Shown here piece by piece: positions 36,850 to 44,498 of a stretch of DNA of 64,000 nucleotides. The first letter of the stretch is position 1; every line of letters starts with the position of its first letter. This DNA is from Muribaculaceae bacterium (GTDB lineage: Bacteria; Bacteroidota; Bacteroidia; Bacteroidales; Muribaculaceae), in contig VSPE01000009.1 in NCBI GenBank assembly GCA_009775225.1, positions 10,131-74,130 on the forward strand, in the 5' to 3' direction. Below the pieces are notes generated by a model. The model was not told the DNA's origin and did no database searches. It worked only from the letters and a program-made list of their open reading frames with translations. The position numbers were made by a program, and so were the translations under genes.

Positions 36850-37515
36850 TCACTCTTTTACGTAGGGTAGCACGGCGTCGCGCCATATAAGGTAGGCAGG
36901 GCCGAGAAGGTGCAGGCCGTCGTTGGTGAGGTCGGCGCGCAGGTTGCCGTCGGCGTCGGCGAGGAGGGGGTAGAGGTTTATCCATGTAATGCCTTTGCGC
37001 GCAGCCATAGCCTCAAGGCGGGTGTTGATGTCGCGGATTACCTGTTCTTTTCCGGCCATTTTTTTATAGCGGCCGAAAGAGTTGTTTATGGGCAGCATGG
37101 ACTGGAGATATAGTCGGGTTGCGGGCGACTCGGTGAGAATACGGTCTACGAGACCTTCGACCGCTGTGGCTATAGAGTCGGCGGTGAGGTCGTGGCTCAC
37201 GTCGTTGGCGCCGCACATAAGGAATATTTTGGCGGGTTTTCCGCGCAGTATGCCGTCGAGGCGCAGGTCTATGCCTTCGGCGATGTCGCCGTTTATGCCA
37301 CGGTTCAGCACATTGGGCATGCCGAGCAGCTCATGCCATTCACAGCCGTGTGTGAGCGAGTTGCCCAGAAACACTATTGAGTTTGAGTCGGTGCCGAGTG
37401 TGTCGAAGAGAGTGGCGCGCTGGTAGTACAGCTCGTTGAATTTTTCGGCGTTAGCCGCCGGCGCAAGCATTAGCGCCGGCAGCAGTGCGCCGAATATATG
37501 TCGGAGTGCTTTCAT
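36850..37515 (-). CDS. SGNH/GDSL esterase, last gene of the peptidoglycan salvage operon
   Basis: A 221-residue exported hydrolase (signal peptide ending APAANA). Block I reads FLGNSLTHG, with GNS in place of GDS; the nucleophile Ser remains. Block III is CGANDVSHD, and the C-terminal NDGLHL supplies the Asp-x-x-His pair. The family removes acyl groups, often acetyl, from sugars. It lies 8 bases after murQ on the same strand. Since MurNAc is commonly 6-O-acetylated and MurK must phosphorylate the 6-OH, a MurNAc or peptidoglycan O-acetylesterase role is an attractive inference, not a demonstration. Confidence 0.82.
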   Translation of the reverse strand: MKALRHIFGALLPALMLAPAANAEKFNELYYQRATLFDTLGTDSNSIVFLGNSLTHGCEWHELLGMPNVLNRGINGDIAEGIDLRLDGILRGKPAKIFLMCGANDVSHDLTADSIATAVEGLVDRILTESPATRLYLQSMLPINNSFGRYKKMAGKEQVIRDINTRLEAMAARKGITWINLYPLLADADGNLRADLTNDGLHLLGPAYLIWRDAVLPYVKE

Positions 37516-37523
37516 ATTTATGT

Positions 37524-38354
37524 CTATGCCTCGGTGTCTTCGTGGCCTCGGTAGGCGTCGACGGCTTTCTTTACGGAGCCGTGCATTAGCAGCAGGCGTT
37601 TTGCTTCGTCGTATTGCAGTCCGAGTTCCTCGATAATCATGCGGGTGCCGCGGTCTACGAGCTTGGCGTTGGAGAGCTGCATGTTCACCATTTTGTTGCC
37701 TTTCACACGGCCCATCTTAATCATGGTGGCTGTGGTAATCATATTGCAAATCATCTTTTGGCCGGTGCCGCTCTTCATGCGTGAGCTGCCGGTTACATAT
37801 TCGGGGCCTACAATCATCTCTATGGCGATGTCGGCGGCCTGCGACACGGGAGCGTCGGGGTTTGAAGTGATAGCGGCAGTGAGTATGCCGTGGCGACGAC
37901 ATTCTTCGAGTGCTCCAATTACATAGGGAGTGGTGCCGGAAGCTGCGATGCCGATAACGGTGTCCTTATCGTTGATGCCGAATTTCTGAAGGTCGAGCCA
38001 GCCCTGGCGGGTGTCGTCTTCGGCGTTCTCCACGGGGTTGCGCAAGGCGGTGTCGCCGCCTGCAATGATGCCGATTACCCAAGATGGCTCCATGCCGAAT
38101 GTTGGAGGAATTTCAGAGGCGTCGAGCACACCGAGGCGGCCGGATGTGCCGGCTCCCATATAGAATATGCGGCCGCCGCGTTTCATGCGCGGAACTATCT
38201 CTTCTACAAGGCGCTCCACGGCAGGAAGTGCTTTCTCTACGGCGAGTGCTACTTTCTTGTCTTCGTTGTTGATGTCGCGGACTATTTCGCCCACAGATTT
38301 CTTTTCGAGGTCGTTGTATAGCGACGACTGTTCGCTGATTTTGACAAAACTCAT
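37524..38354 (-). CDS. murQ: N-acetylmuramic acid 6-phosphate etherase MurQ
   Basis: Cytoplasmic lyase that splits MurNAc-6-phosphate into GlcNAc-6-phosphate and D-lactate. The 276-residue SIS-domain protein has the signature GGRIFYMGAGTSGRLGVLDASEIPPTFG and the second conserved block VIGIAASGTTPYVIGAL, plus GSSRMKSGTGQKMICNMITT. It follows the MurK-like kinase gene by 36 bases and precedes the GDSL esterase by 8, matching the murT-murK-murQ order described in Tannerella forsythia. Confidence 0.96.
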   Translation of the reverse strand: MSFVKISEQSSLYNDLEKKSVGEIVRDINNEDKKVALAVEKALPAVERLVEEIVPRMKRGGRIFYMGAGTSGRLGVLDASEIPPTFGMEPSWVIGIIAGGDTALRNPVENAEDDTRQGWLDLQKFGINDKDTVIGIAASGTTPYVIGALEECRRHGILTAAITSNPDAPVSQAADIAIEMIVGPEYVTGSSRMKSGTGQKMICNMITTATMIKMGRVKGNKMVNMQLSNAKLVDRGTRMIIEELGLQYDEAKRLLLMHGSVKKAVDAYRGHEDTEA

Positions 38355-38390
38355 AGTTATATGTCTGATAATGTGTATGTAGATGCTTGG

Positions 38391-39236
38391 TTAGTTTGCG
38401 TGGAATTTGATAAGACCCTCCATAGGACTTTTTACGATATTGCCGATACGGCAACCTTCGGTCTTGGCCGCTTCTGCGAGCACATCGCGGAAGTAGTATG
38501 CGATAGAGCCGATGAAGTTAACTTCGAGCTGGCGGTATGCCTCGTACTGCTTCACGTTGCGGCGGAAGAACGCGCGGAAGGAGTTAAGCACGAGTTCGTG
38601 GATTTCGGGTACCGCGATATTTTTGCTGATGAAGGGAGTCACAGAAGCGAGGAAGCGGTTGGGCTGCGGCTCTTTGTACACGCGCTTTATTATGCCGAGC
38701 AGGTCGAGGTCGTATTCGTCGAGGAAGCGGGCGCATACTTCGGCAGGGAGCTGTTTTTTGAGTACATCGCCCAAGAATAGGCGCCCGAGCACGGCCCCGC
38801 TGCCTTCGTCACCGAGGATGAAGCCCAGAGGCGATACGTTGGCGACGATGCTGCTGCCGTCGTAGAGGCAGGAGTTGGAGCCTGTGCCCATGATGCATGC
38901 AATACCGGGCTTGTGTCCGCAGAGCGCACGTGCGGCAGCCAGCAGGTCGGTGTACACTTCGATGACGGGTGCGGGAATGTTGGCGCGTATGGCGCGTGCC
39001 ACATTGCCGCATACTTCTGCGGCGAGGCATCCTGCGCCGTAGAAGTATACGGCATCTATCGAGGCTGCGTAGTCCGACAGCTCGGGCATGAGCTGTTCGG
39101 CAAAGCGCTGGCGCATCTCCTCTTCCGTGAGCATTACGGCATTGACCCCGAGGGTGAACACTTGTTTTTCAACTTTGTTGTTGTTAAGAAGGCACCAGTC
39201 GATTTTGGTGCTTCCGCAGTCGGCTATAAGAATCAT
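38391..39236 (-). CDS. murK: BadF/BcrA-type amino sugar kinase, probable MurK
   Basis: ASKHA-fold kinase of 281 residues related to N-acetylglucosamine kinase. The phosphate-1 motif is DCGSTKIDW (residues 6-14), the phosphate-2 motif MGTGSNSC (about 116) and the adenosine motif region IGSIAYYF (about 243). In Tannerella the homologous gene sits between murT and murQ and acts with MurT in MurNAc uptake. It overlaps the murT-like gene by 4 bases here. Phosphorylation of MurNAc (and perhaps GlcNAc) at C6 is inferred from family and neighbours. Confidence 0.85.
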   Translation of the reverse strand: MILIADCGSTKIDWCLLNNNKVEKQVFTLGVNAVMLTEEEMRQRFAEQLMPELSDYAASIDAVYFYGAGCLAAEVCGNVARAIRANIPAPVIEVYTDLLAAARALCGHKPGIACIMGTGSNSCLYDGSSIVANVSPLGFILGDEGSGAVLGRLFLGDVLKKQLPAEVCARFLDEYDLDLLGIIKRVYKEPQPNRFLASVTPFISKNIAVPEIHELVLNSFRAFFRRNVKQYEAYRQLEVNFIGSIAYYFRDVLAEAAKTEGCRIGNIVKSPMEGLIKFHAN

Positions 39237-40423
39237 ATCTTGATATAAATTTTTTTGCGATATAAAGGCAGGCCTATAAGCCAGTTAAGTACTATGAAGA
39301 AAATTGCCCACAGCAGAGAGGCGAGTTCGGGGCACCCGAAGCTGACCGGTTCGAGCACGTAGCTGCATATAAGGCCCTTGATTGTAACGAAGCCTTCGGG
39401 CGCTGTGGCACAGCTTATGCGCAGGCTGCCGAGTATTGTGGCGACGATGCCTGATATGCAGAAGAGGAAGAGGGGATTTACGCCGAATACTTCGAAGAAA
39501 CAAGTCCAGCGGCGCCGGCCCTTTATGTCGATTACCCATATCAGGAGGGCGAGCAGACTCGCGGCAAGGCCGCAGGTGGTGAGCACGAAAGTGGGTGACC
39601 ATATTTTCTTATTTAAGGGCAGCCCGTAAGAGAGCAGGAAGCCGGCGAAGGTGAGTATCGTGCCTACGATAAACAGACGGTTGACACGCAAGGTATTGTC
39701 CTTTGTACCGGCGATGAGGCCTCCGCATATAAAGCCAATGAGCACGTGGGCTATGGAGGGAATTGTGCCGAGCAGACCTTCGGGGTCGATAGCCACGCGG
39801 TTGCCGTCGACGCAATCCACAAGGAGGTGGTTTGTGCCGAGGATGCTGCTGTCGATGATGTATATGATGTTGCGCTCCGAGAACTCGTAGCCGTGTCCTG
39901 CAATGAGCATCACGGCGTACAGGGCGAGAAGCGCTACAACAGTCCACGGCAGCGCTCTCTGCGGAATGAGCAGGGCGAAGACGGCTCCGAAACCGTAGGA
40001 GAGTGCCAGGCGCGGCAGCACTCCCATGATGCGGATGCGGTCGAAGTTAAAGACGGCATCGTTCAGGCTTGCCCCCGAAAGGGTGCCCCTGATAAAGAGA
40101 TAGAACCATGCCAGTGCCACACCGATAAGAAAAATGAGCACTGTGCGCCGTGCAATTTTGCCGAAACTCCGCATAGTGAGTCGGAAATCGAACTTTCGCA
40201 GCGAAAAATAGGTGGAGATACCCATGATGAACATAAAGAACGGGAATACCAGGTCGGTAGGGGTGAGTCCGTTCCATGTGGCGTGCCGCAGAGGCGCGTA
40301 CACGCTTCCCCACGAACCGGGGTTGTTCACCAGTATCATGCCGGCGATTGTTATGCCTCTCAGAATGTCAAGCGCGAGCAATCTACTTCCTTTTGCAGGC
40401 GGGGTGATGTTGTGATTGGCCAT
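39233..40423 (-). CDS. murT: MurT-like MurNAc transporter (DUF5009/NagX family membrane protein)
   Basis: A 396-residue inner-membrane protein with about ten helices, opening RLLALDILRGITIAGMILVNNPGSWGSVYAPLRHATWNGLTPTDLVFPFFMFIMGIS in the style of heparan-alpha-glucosaminide N-acetyltransferase and DUF5009 proteins. In T. forsythia the gene upstream of the kinase and murQ encodes a non-PTS MurNAc transporter that works together with the kinase. Order, strand and 4-base coupling to the kinase gene match. An acetyltransferase role cannot be excluded from sequence alone. Confidence 0.75.
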   Translation of the reverse strand: MANHNITPPAKGSRLLALDILRGITIAGMILVNNPGSWGSVYAPLRHATWNGLTPTDLVFPFFMFIMGISTYFSLRKFDFRLTMRSFGKIARRTVLIFLIGVALAWFYLFIRGTLSGASLNDAVFNFDRIRIMGVLPRLALSYGFGAVFALLIPQRALPWTVVALLALYAVMLIAGHGYEFSERNIIYIIDSSILGTNHLLVDCVDGNRVAIDPEGLLGTIPSIAHVLIGFICGGLIAGTKDNTLRVNRLFIVGTILTFAGFLLSYGLPLNKKIWSPTFVLTTCGLAASLLALLIWVIDIKGRRRWTCFFEVFGVNPLFLFCISGIVATILGSLRISCATAPEGFVTIKGLICSYVLEPVSFGCPELASLLWAIFFIVLNWLIGLPLYRKKIYIKI

Positions 40424-40448
40424 ATTGATTATAGATAACAGGTGTGGA

Positions 40449-43259
40449 TTATTGTCGTGGAGTGGTACATTCGTCTACAAGATAGGCTATAGACTTGTAG
40501 GGTATGCCGCTGTTGTCGGTGAGGCCTATTTCGCAAGTCCGCGAGTTCGAGTAGCCGTATCGAACTCCGGCCGCCTCTATCTGAGGCTTGAGTTTGCGCA
40601 AGCCCCAGCTGTTAAGCTCGGGATGCGTGAAGCCTTTGTCGCCGGCAAAACCGCAGCAACCCACTTGCGTGGGCACAAGCACTTTCGACGAGCATTTCTG
40701 TGCCAGGGCTATGATTTTGTCGCCTAGGCCCATACGTCGGCTCGAACAGGTGATGTGCACGGATATAGGAGTGTCGTGGCGGTGGAAGGTGAGCTGCGGC
40801 GCGAGATAGTCGTGAATGAACTCGGCCGGTTCGTGTAGTGTGAGGCTCTTTATGTGTTCGCGCATGCGGTGCAGGCAGGGACTCTGGTCGCATACCACAG
40901 GAATTCTTCCGCCGTCCGATGCCTTGAAGAGCGCGGCCTCCAACTCGGCGGTCTTCTCGTCGGCGATGTCGGGCATGCCTTTGCTCTCCCATATCATGCC
41001 GCAGCACAGCCCCTTCATGTTTTCGGGGAATATTACCTCATATCCTGCTTTGCGGCATAGCTTTACGAATACTTCGGGCAGAGGGCGCACGTTGCGTCCG
41101 TCTTCCTCGCTCACGCCCATTGTACGGTTGATGCACGAGGGGAAGTAAACCACCCGGCGTGGTGCGTCGGAATTGTGTGTGGCCGATGCGAGCTTGCGCG
41201 GATTGTAGGGCGCGGGCAGTGCCGGTGTCCAAAGAGGCATTCCGGTCTTGTGCAGGCCTTTGCCGAGGGCTCTCACGCCCTTGTCTCCGATAATGCCGTG
41301 CGCCATGTCGGCGGCTCCGAGCATGATGCGCAGACCTTGGGATATGCCTGCGAGGTGTGTGGCGGCCCAGCGGCCGACCTTGCGGCCCGACTCGCTCATG
41401 CGTGCCTCGCGGATGTCGTGGATAAGGTCGGCGGTGTTGATGCCCATGGGGCACGAAGTGCTGCAAAGGCCGTCGCCTGCGCATGTTTCGTTGCCGTAGT
41501 AGAGGAAGCCTTTCTCAAGCGCTTTGAGGCGCTCGGGGTCGCATCCTGTTGCACGAAGATGAGATATCTCGCGCTGTGTGACTATGCGCTGGCGGGCCGA
41601 CAGTGTGAGGCCGCAGCTCACACAGTTCACTTCGCAGAAGCCACATTCTATGCAGCGGTCTACGTGCGGGTTTGTGAGCGGCAGGGGTTTCATGCCGCTG
41701 ATGTAGCACTCGGGGTCGTCGTTGAAGATAACGCCCGGATTGAGTATGTTCTGCGGGTCGAAGGCGTTTTTGAGACGCTTCATCAGTGCAAAAGCCTTTG
41801 TACCCCATTCGGCCTCTACAAATGGAGCCATGTTGCGGCCGGTGCCGTGTTCGGCTTTAAGCGAGCCTTTGAAGCGGTCTACCACAAGTTCTTTGATGCG
41901 CAGCATAAGGTTGCGGTAGCGGTCTATGTCGGCTTCGGTCTCGAACGACTGCGCTATCACAAAGTGGTAGTTGCCTTCGAGTGCGTGGCCGTATATGCAG
42001 GCGTCGTCGTAGCCGCACTCTTCGAGGAGTGCGGCGAGCGCCTCGGTTGCTTCGGGCAGGTCTTCGATGTGGAAGGCCACATCCTCGATGAGAGCCGTGG
42101 TGCCGAGAGGGCGTGTGCCGCCCACGGCAGGGAATACACCCGAGCGCATCTGCCACCAGGCCGCTGTCTCGGCGGGGTCTTGCGAGAAGTGCGCGGGAAC
42201 GAAGAGAGAGAAGCCGGAGAGAGTGCCCATGGCTTCGGCTATCTGAGTGTCGAGTTGTTCTTGAGTCGAAGCCTCGGTCTGTAGCAACAGTGCGGTGAGG
42301 TTTTCGCCGGTAGTGTCGTTGACCGAAGAGAGCGATTTGCGGTCAAGCAGCTCGCAGGCCTGCACCGCACCGTTTTTTCTAAGAGCCACAACGGCCTCGC
42401 AGGCTTCGCGGATAGAACTGAAATACAGCATTGCCGAAGCAGCGAAGGGCTTCTCTTCCTCGGTATCGAAGCTCACTTCGCTCATAAACGCGAGGGTGCC
42501 TTCGCTGCCTACCATGCAGTGCGTGATGATGTCGAAGTGGTCGTCGAAAAGGATGAAAGGCAGTAGGTTAAGGCCCGTCACGTTCTTTATGGAGTACTTG
42601 TAGCGGATTAGCTCGCGCAGTTCGTCATCTTCCATAATGGTGCGGCGGATTACGTCGATTTCGCCAAGCAGGAAGGGGTGGCTGCGGGCAAATTCGTTGC
42701 GCGAAGCCTTGTCGGCAGTGTCGAGTACGGTGCCGTCGGCAAGTATCAGGCGCATAGAGCGCACCATGCGGTCGCTGTTGGCGTGCGTTCCGCACTTCAT
42801 GCCTGAGGCGTTGTTTATGACGATGCCTCCGACCATAGCCGCTTTTTTCGAAGCTGGGTCCGGCGAGAATACGCGTCCGTAGGGTTTGAGAATTTCGCTC
42901 ACGCGCTGTCCTATGATGCCCGGCTGGAGGGCTATGCCGTGTGCTTTATCGTCGAGCAGACGGTAGTTCTCCCAGAATTTCCCGGCTACCACGAGAATAG
43001 AGTCGGAAATAGCCTGCCCCGAGAGGCTTGTTCCTGCCGCCCTGAATGTGACAGGAAGGCCGAGTCGCGATGCTGCCTGCATCACGGCTGTCATTTCTTT
43101 CTCGCTTGCGGTGCGCACCACTACGCGCGGCAGCAGACGGTAGAAGCCTGCGTCGGTTCCCCACGCGAGCAGTCGCAGGTCGTCGGTATATATGCGGCCG
43201 CGGTCTACGGCAGTTGAAATCTCTTTTACGAATTGTGCGTATTTCTCTTCGTTGGCCAT
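40449..43259 (-). CDS. FAD/Fe-S oxidoreductase, probable D-lactate dehydrogenase
   Basis: A 936-residue fusion of a GlcD/Dld-type flavoprotein with a GlpC-type iron-sulphur part. The N-terminal half has the FAD-binding domain (LPVTFRAAGTSLSGQAISDSILV, NNASGMKCGTHANSDRMV) and the FAD-oxidase C domain ending LKAEHGTGRNMAPFVE. Cys motifs follow at about 533-545 (CIECGFCEVNC) and 590 (CAGDGLCSTSCP). Two CCG cysteine domains lie near 753 and 868 (GLCCGMIW, GCCGFAGDKG). Family members oxidise D-lactate or glycolate to feed electrons to the quinone pool. It sits between namZ and murT in the salvage operon; D-lactate is exactly the by-product of MurQ, which supports that substrate. Confidence 0.87.
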   Translation of the reverse strand: MANEEKYAQFVKEISTAVDRGRIYTDDLRLLAWGTDAGFYRLLPRVVVRTASEKEMTAVMQAASRLGLPVTFRAAGTSLSGQAISDSILVVAGKFWENYRLLDDKAHGIALQPGIIGQRVSEILKPYGRVFSPDPASKKAAMVGGIVINNASGMKCGTHANSDRMVRSMRLILADGTVLDTADKASRNEFARSHPFLLGEIDVIRRTIMEDDELRELIRYKYSIKNVTGLNLLPFILFDDHFDIITHCMVGSEGTLAFMSEVSFDTEEEKPFAASAMLYFSSIREACEAVVALRKNGAVQACELLDRKSLSSVNDTTGENLTALLLQTEASTQEQLDTQIAEAMGTLSGFSLFVPAHFSQDPAETAAWWQMRSGVFPAVGGTRPLGTTALIEDVAFHIEDLPEATEALAALLEECGYDDACIYGHALEGNYHFVIAQSFETEADIDRYRNLMLRIKELVVDRFKGSLKAEHGTGRNMAPFVEAEWGTKAFALMKRLKNAFDPQNILNPGVIFNDDPECYISGMKPLPLTNPHVDRCIECGFCEVNCVSCGLTLSARQRIVTQREISHLRATGCDPERLKALEKGFLYYGNETCAGDGLCSTSCPMGINTADLIHDIREARMSESGRKVGRWAATHLAGISQGLRIMLGAADMAHGIIGDKGVRALGKGLHKTGMPLWTPALPAPYNPRKLASATHNSDAPRRVVYFPSCINRTMGVSEEDGRNVRPLPEVFVKLCRKAGYEVIFPENMKGLCCGMIWESKGMPDIADEKTAELEAALFKASDGGRIPVVCDQSPCLHRMREHIKSLTLHEPAEFIHDYLAPQLTFHRHDTPISVHITCSSRRMGLGDKIIALAQKCSSKVLVPTQVGCCGFAGDKGFTHPELNSWGLRKLKPQIEAAGVRYGYSNSRTCEIGLTDNSGIPYKSIAYLVDECTTPRQ

Positions 43260-43265
43260 GTAGCT

Positions 43266-44498
43266 TTACTTGTACAGATAGTATTTTTTAGAAGTCTCGC
43301 GGAATGTTTCGGCGTCTTTGTTCCAGTAATTTTCCATATCGGCCACTTTGTAGCGGCGTGTGAAACGGCGGCGGATTTCCTTGCTTCCGCAGACTTTGTC
43401 GAACATATTGAGGCGCGATTTGTCGGCTATGTCGAATAGCTTGCGGTCGGGGTACAGCTCGGCAAGAGTCTCCATAACGTAGAACTGCACCAAGGTGAGT
43501 GGTGCTGCGTCTTTGTCGGTCACATAAGCCTCTACACCCTGCAGGTTTTCGCCTTTGCCGGTGGAGTAGAAGGGCTTGATGTGGATAGGACGGAACTTCA
43601 TGCCGGGGATGTTCTTGTCGTTAAGAGCTTTGGCAAGGTCGCCGGCATCTATCCATGAGGCGCAGAAGAGCTTGAACGGCAGTGTGTAGCCTACGCCTAT
43701 CGACATGCAGTACAGTTCGCCGAGGATGCCCGACATGGGGTAGTAGAGTGCAGTCTCGGGGTTGGGGATGTGAGGCGACGGAAGCACCCAGGGCATGCCG
43801 GTGCTGCGGAAGTCCATGTCGCGCGAGTAGCCTTCCATCGGCACTACTGTGAGTCGCACTTTCTTGCCGCCGGGGAGCAGGCCTTCTTCGTTGAGATAGG
43901 TGGCGAGTTCGCCGGGGGTAAGGCCGTAGAGATACGGTATTGCGAACTGGCTTACGAATGAAAAGCAGGAGTCTTCCACAATATTGCCCTCAATCTTGTT
44001 TCCGCCTACGGGATTGGGTCGGTCGAGCACGATGAATTCCTTATCCAGCTCGGCGCATGCCTCCATAGCCTTTCCCATGGTGGAGATGAAGGTAAAGGAG
44101 CGGCAGCCGTTATCCTGAATGTCGTAAACGAGCGCATCCACATCCTTGAGCATTTCGGCGGTAGGCTTGTGTGTCTTTCCGTAGACGGAGTATACGGGCA
44201 CGCCTGTGGCGGGGTCGACCATATTGTCGACCTTGTCGCCGGCATGCACATCGCCGCGCACGCCGTGCTCGGGAGCGTAGAGACCTGTCAGTTTTACACC
44301 GGGAGCCTCGGCGAGGATGTCGACCGACGAGCGTAGGCTGTTGTCGACGCCCGACGGGTTGGTGATGAGGCCTGCGCGTTTGCCTTGCAGTACGTCGAAG
44401 CCGCGGTCGCGAAGTACTTCTATGCCTGGCTTGACCTGTGCGGAGAGGCTGAGTGCGGCACATGCCGCTATGATTGTTACGAGTCGTTTCATTGTCAT
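43266..44498 (-). CDS. namZ: Exo-beta-N-acetylmuramidase NamZ-like (DUF1343, GH171)
   Basis: A 410-residue exported enzyme (signal peptide MTMKRLVTIIAACAALSLSAQ). The DUF1343 signatures are clear: GKRAGLITNPSGVD, LTGLYAPEHGVRGD, VYSVYGKTHKP, DALVYDIQDNGCRSFTFISTM and VLDRPNPVGG. DUF1343 was shown in Bacillus and Tannerella to be NamZ, which releases MurNAc from the non-reducing ends of peptide-free peptidoglycan glycan. The first ATG overlaps the stop of the AmpG-like gene by four bases; a second ATG six bases on is also possible. It supplies the MurNAc that the downstream murT, murK and murQ consume. Confidence 0.92.
   Translation of the reverse strand: MTMKRLVTIIAACAALSLSAQVKPGIEVLRDRGFDVLQGKRAGLITNPSGVDNSLRSSVDILAEAPGVKLTGLYAPEHGVRGDVHAGDKVDNMVDPATGVPVYSVYGKTHKPTAEMLKDVDALVYDIQDNGCRSFTFISTMGKAMEACAELDKEFIVLDRPNPVGGNKIEGNIVEDSCFSFVSQFAIPYLYGLTPGELATYLNEEGLLPGGKKVRLTVVPMEGYSRDMDFRSTGMPWVLPSPHIPNPETALYYPMSGILGELYCMSIGVGYTLPFKLFCASWIDAGDLAKALNDKNIPGMKFRPIHIKPFYSTGKGENLQGVEAYVTDKDAAPLTLVQFYVMETLAELYPDRKLFDIADKSRLNMFDKVCGSKEIRRRFTRRYKVADMENYWNKDAETFRETSKKYYLYK

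Noticed and set aside
39233..40423. Reading the MurT-like gene as a heparan-alpha-glucosaminide acetyltransferase
   Set aside because: The family resemblance is real, but gene order and coupling to the kinase and murQ favour the MurNAc transporter role; kept as an alternative only.
41175..42284. Open frame of 369 codons on the plus strand opposite the D-lactate dehydrogenase
   Set aside because: Shadow frame; Cys/His-rich composition simply mirrors the codons of the real gene.
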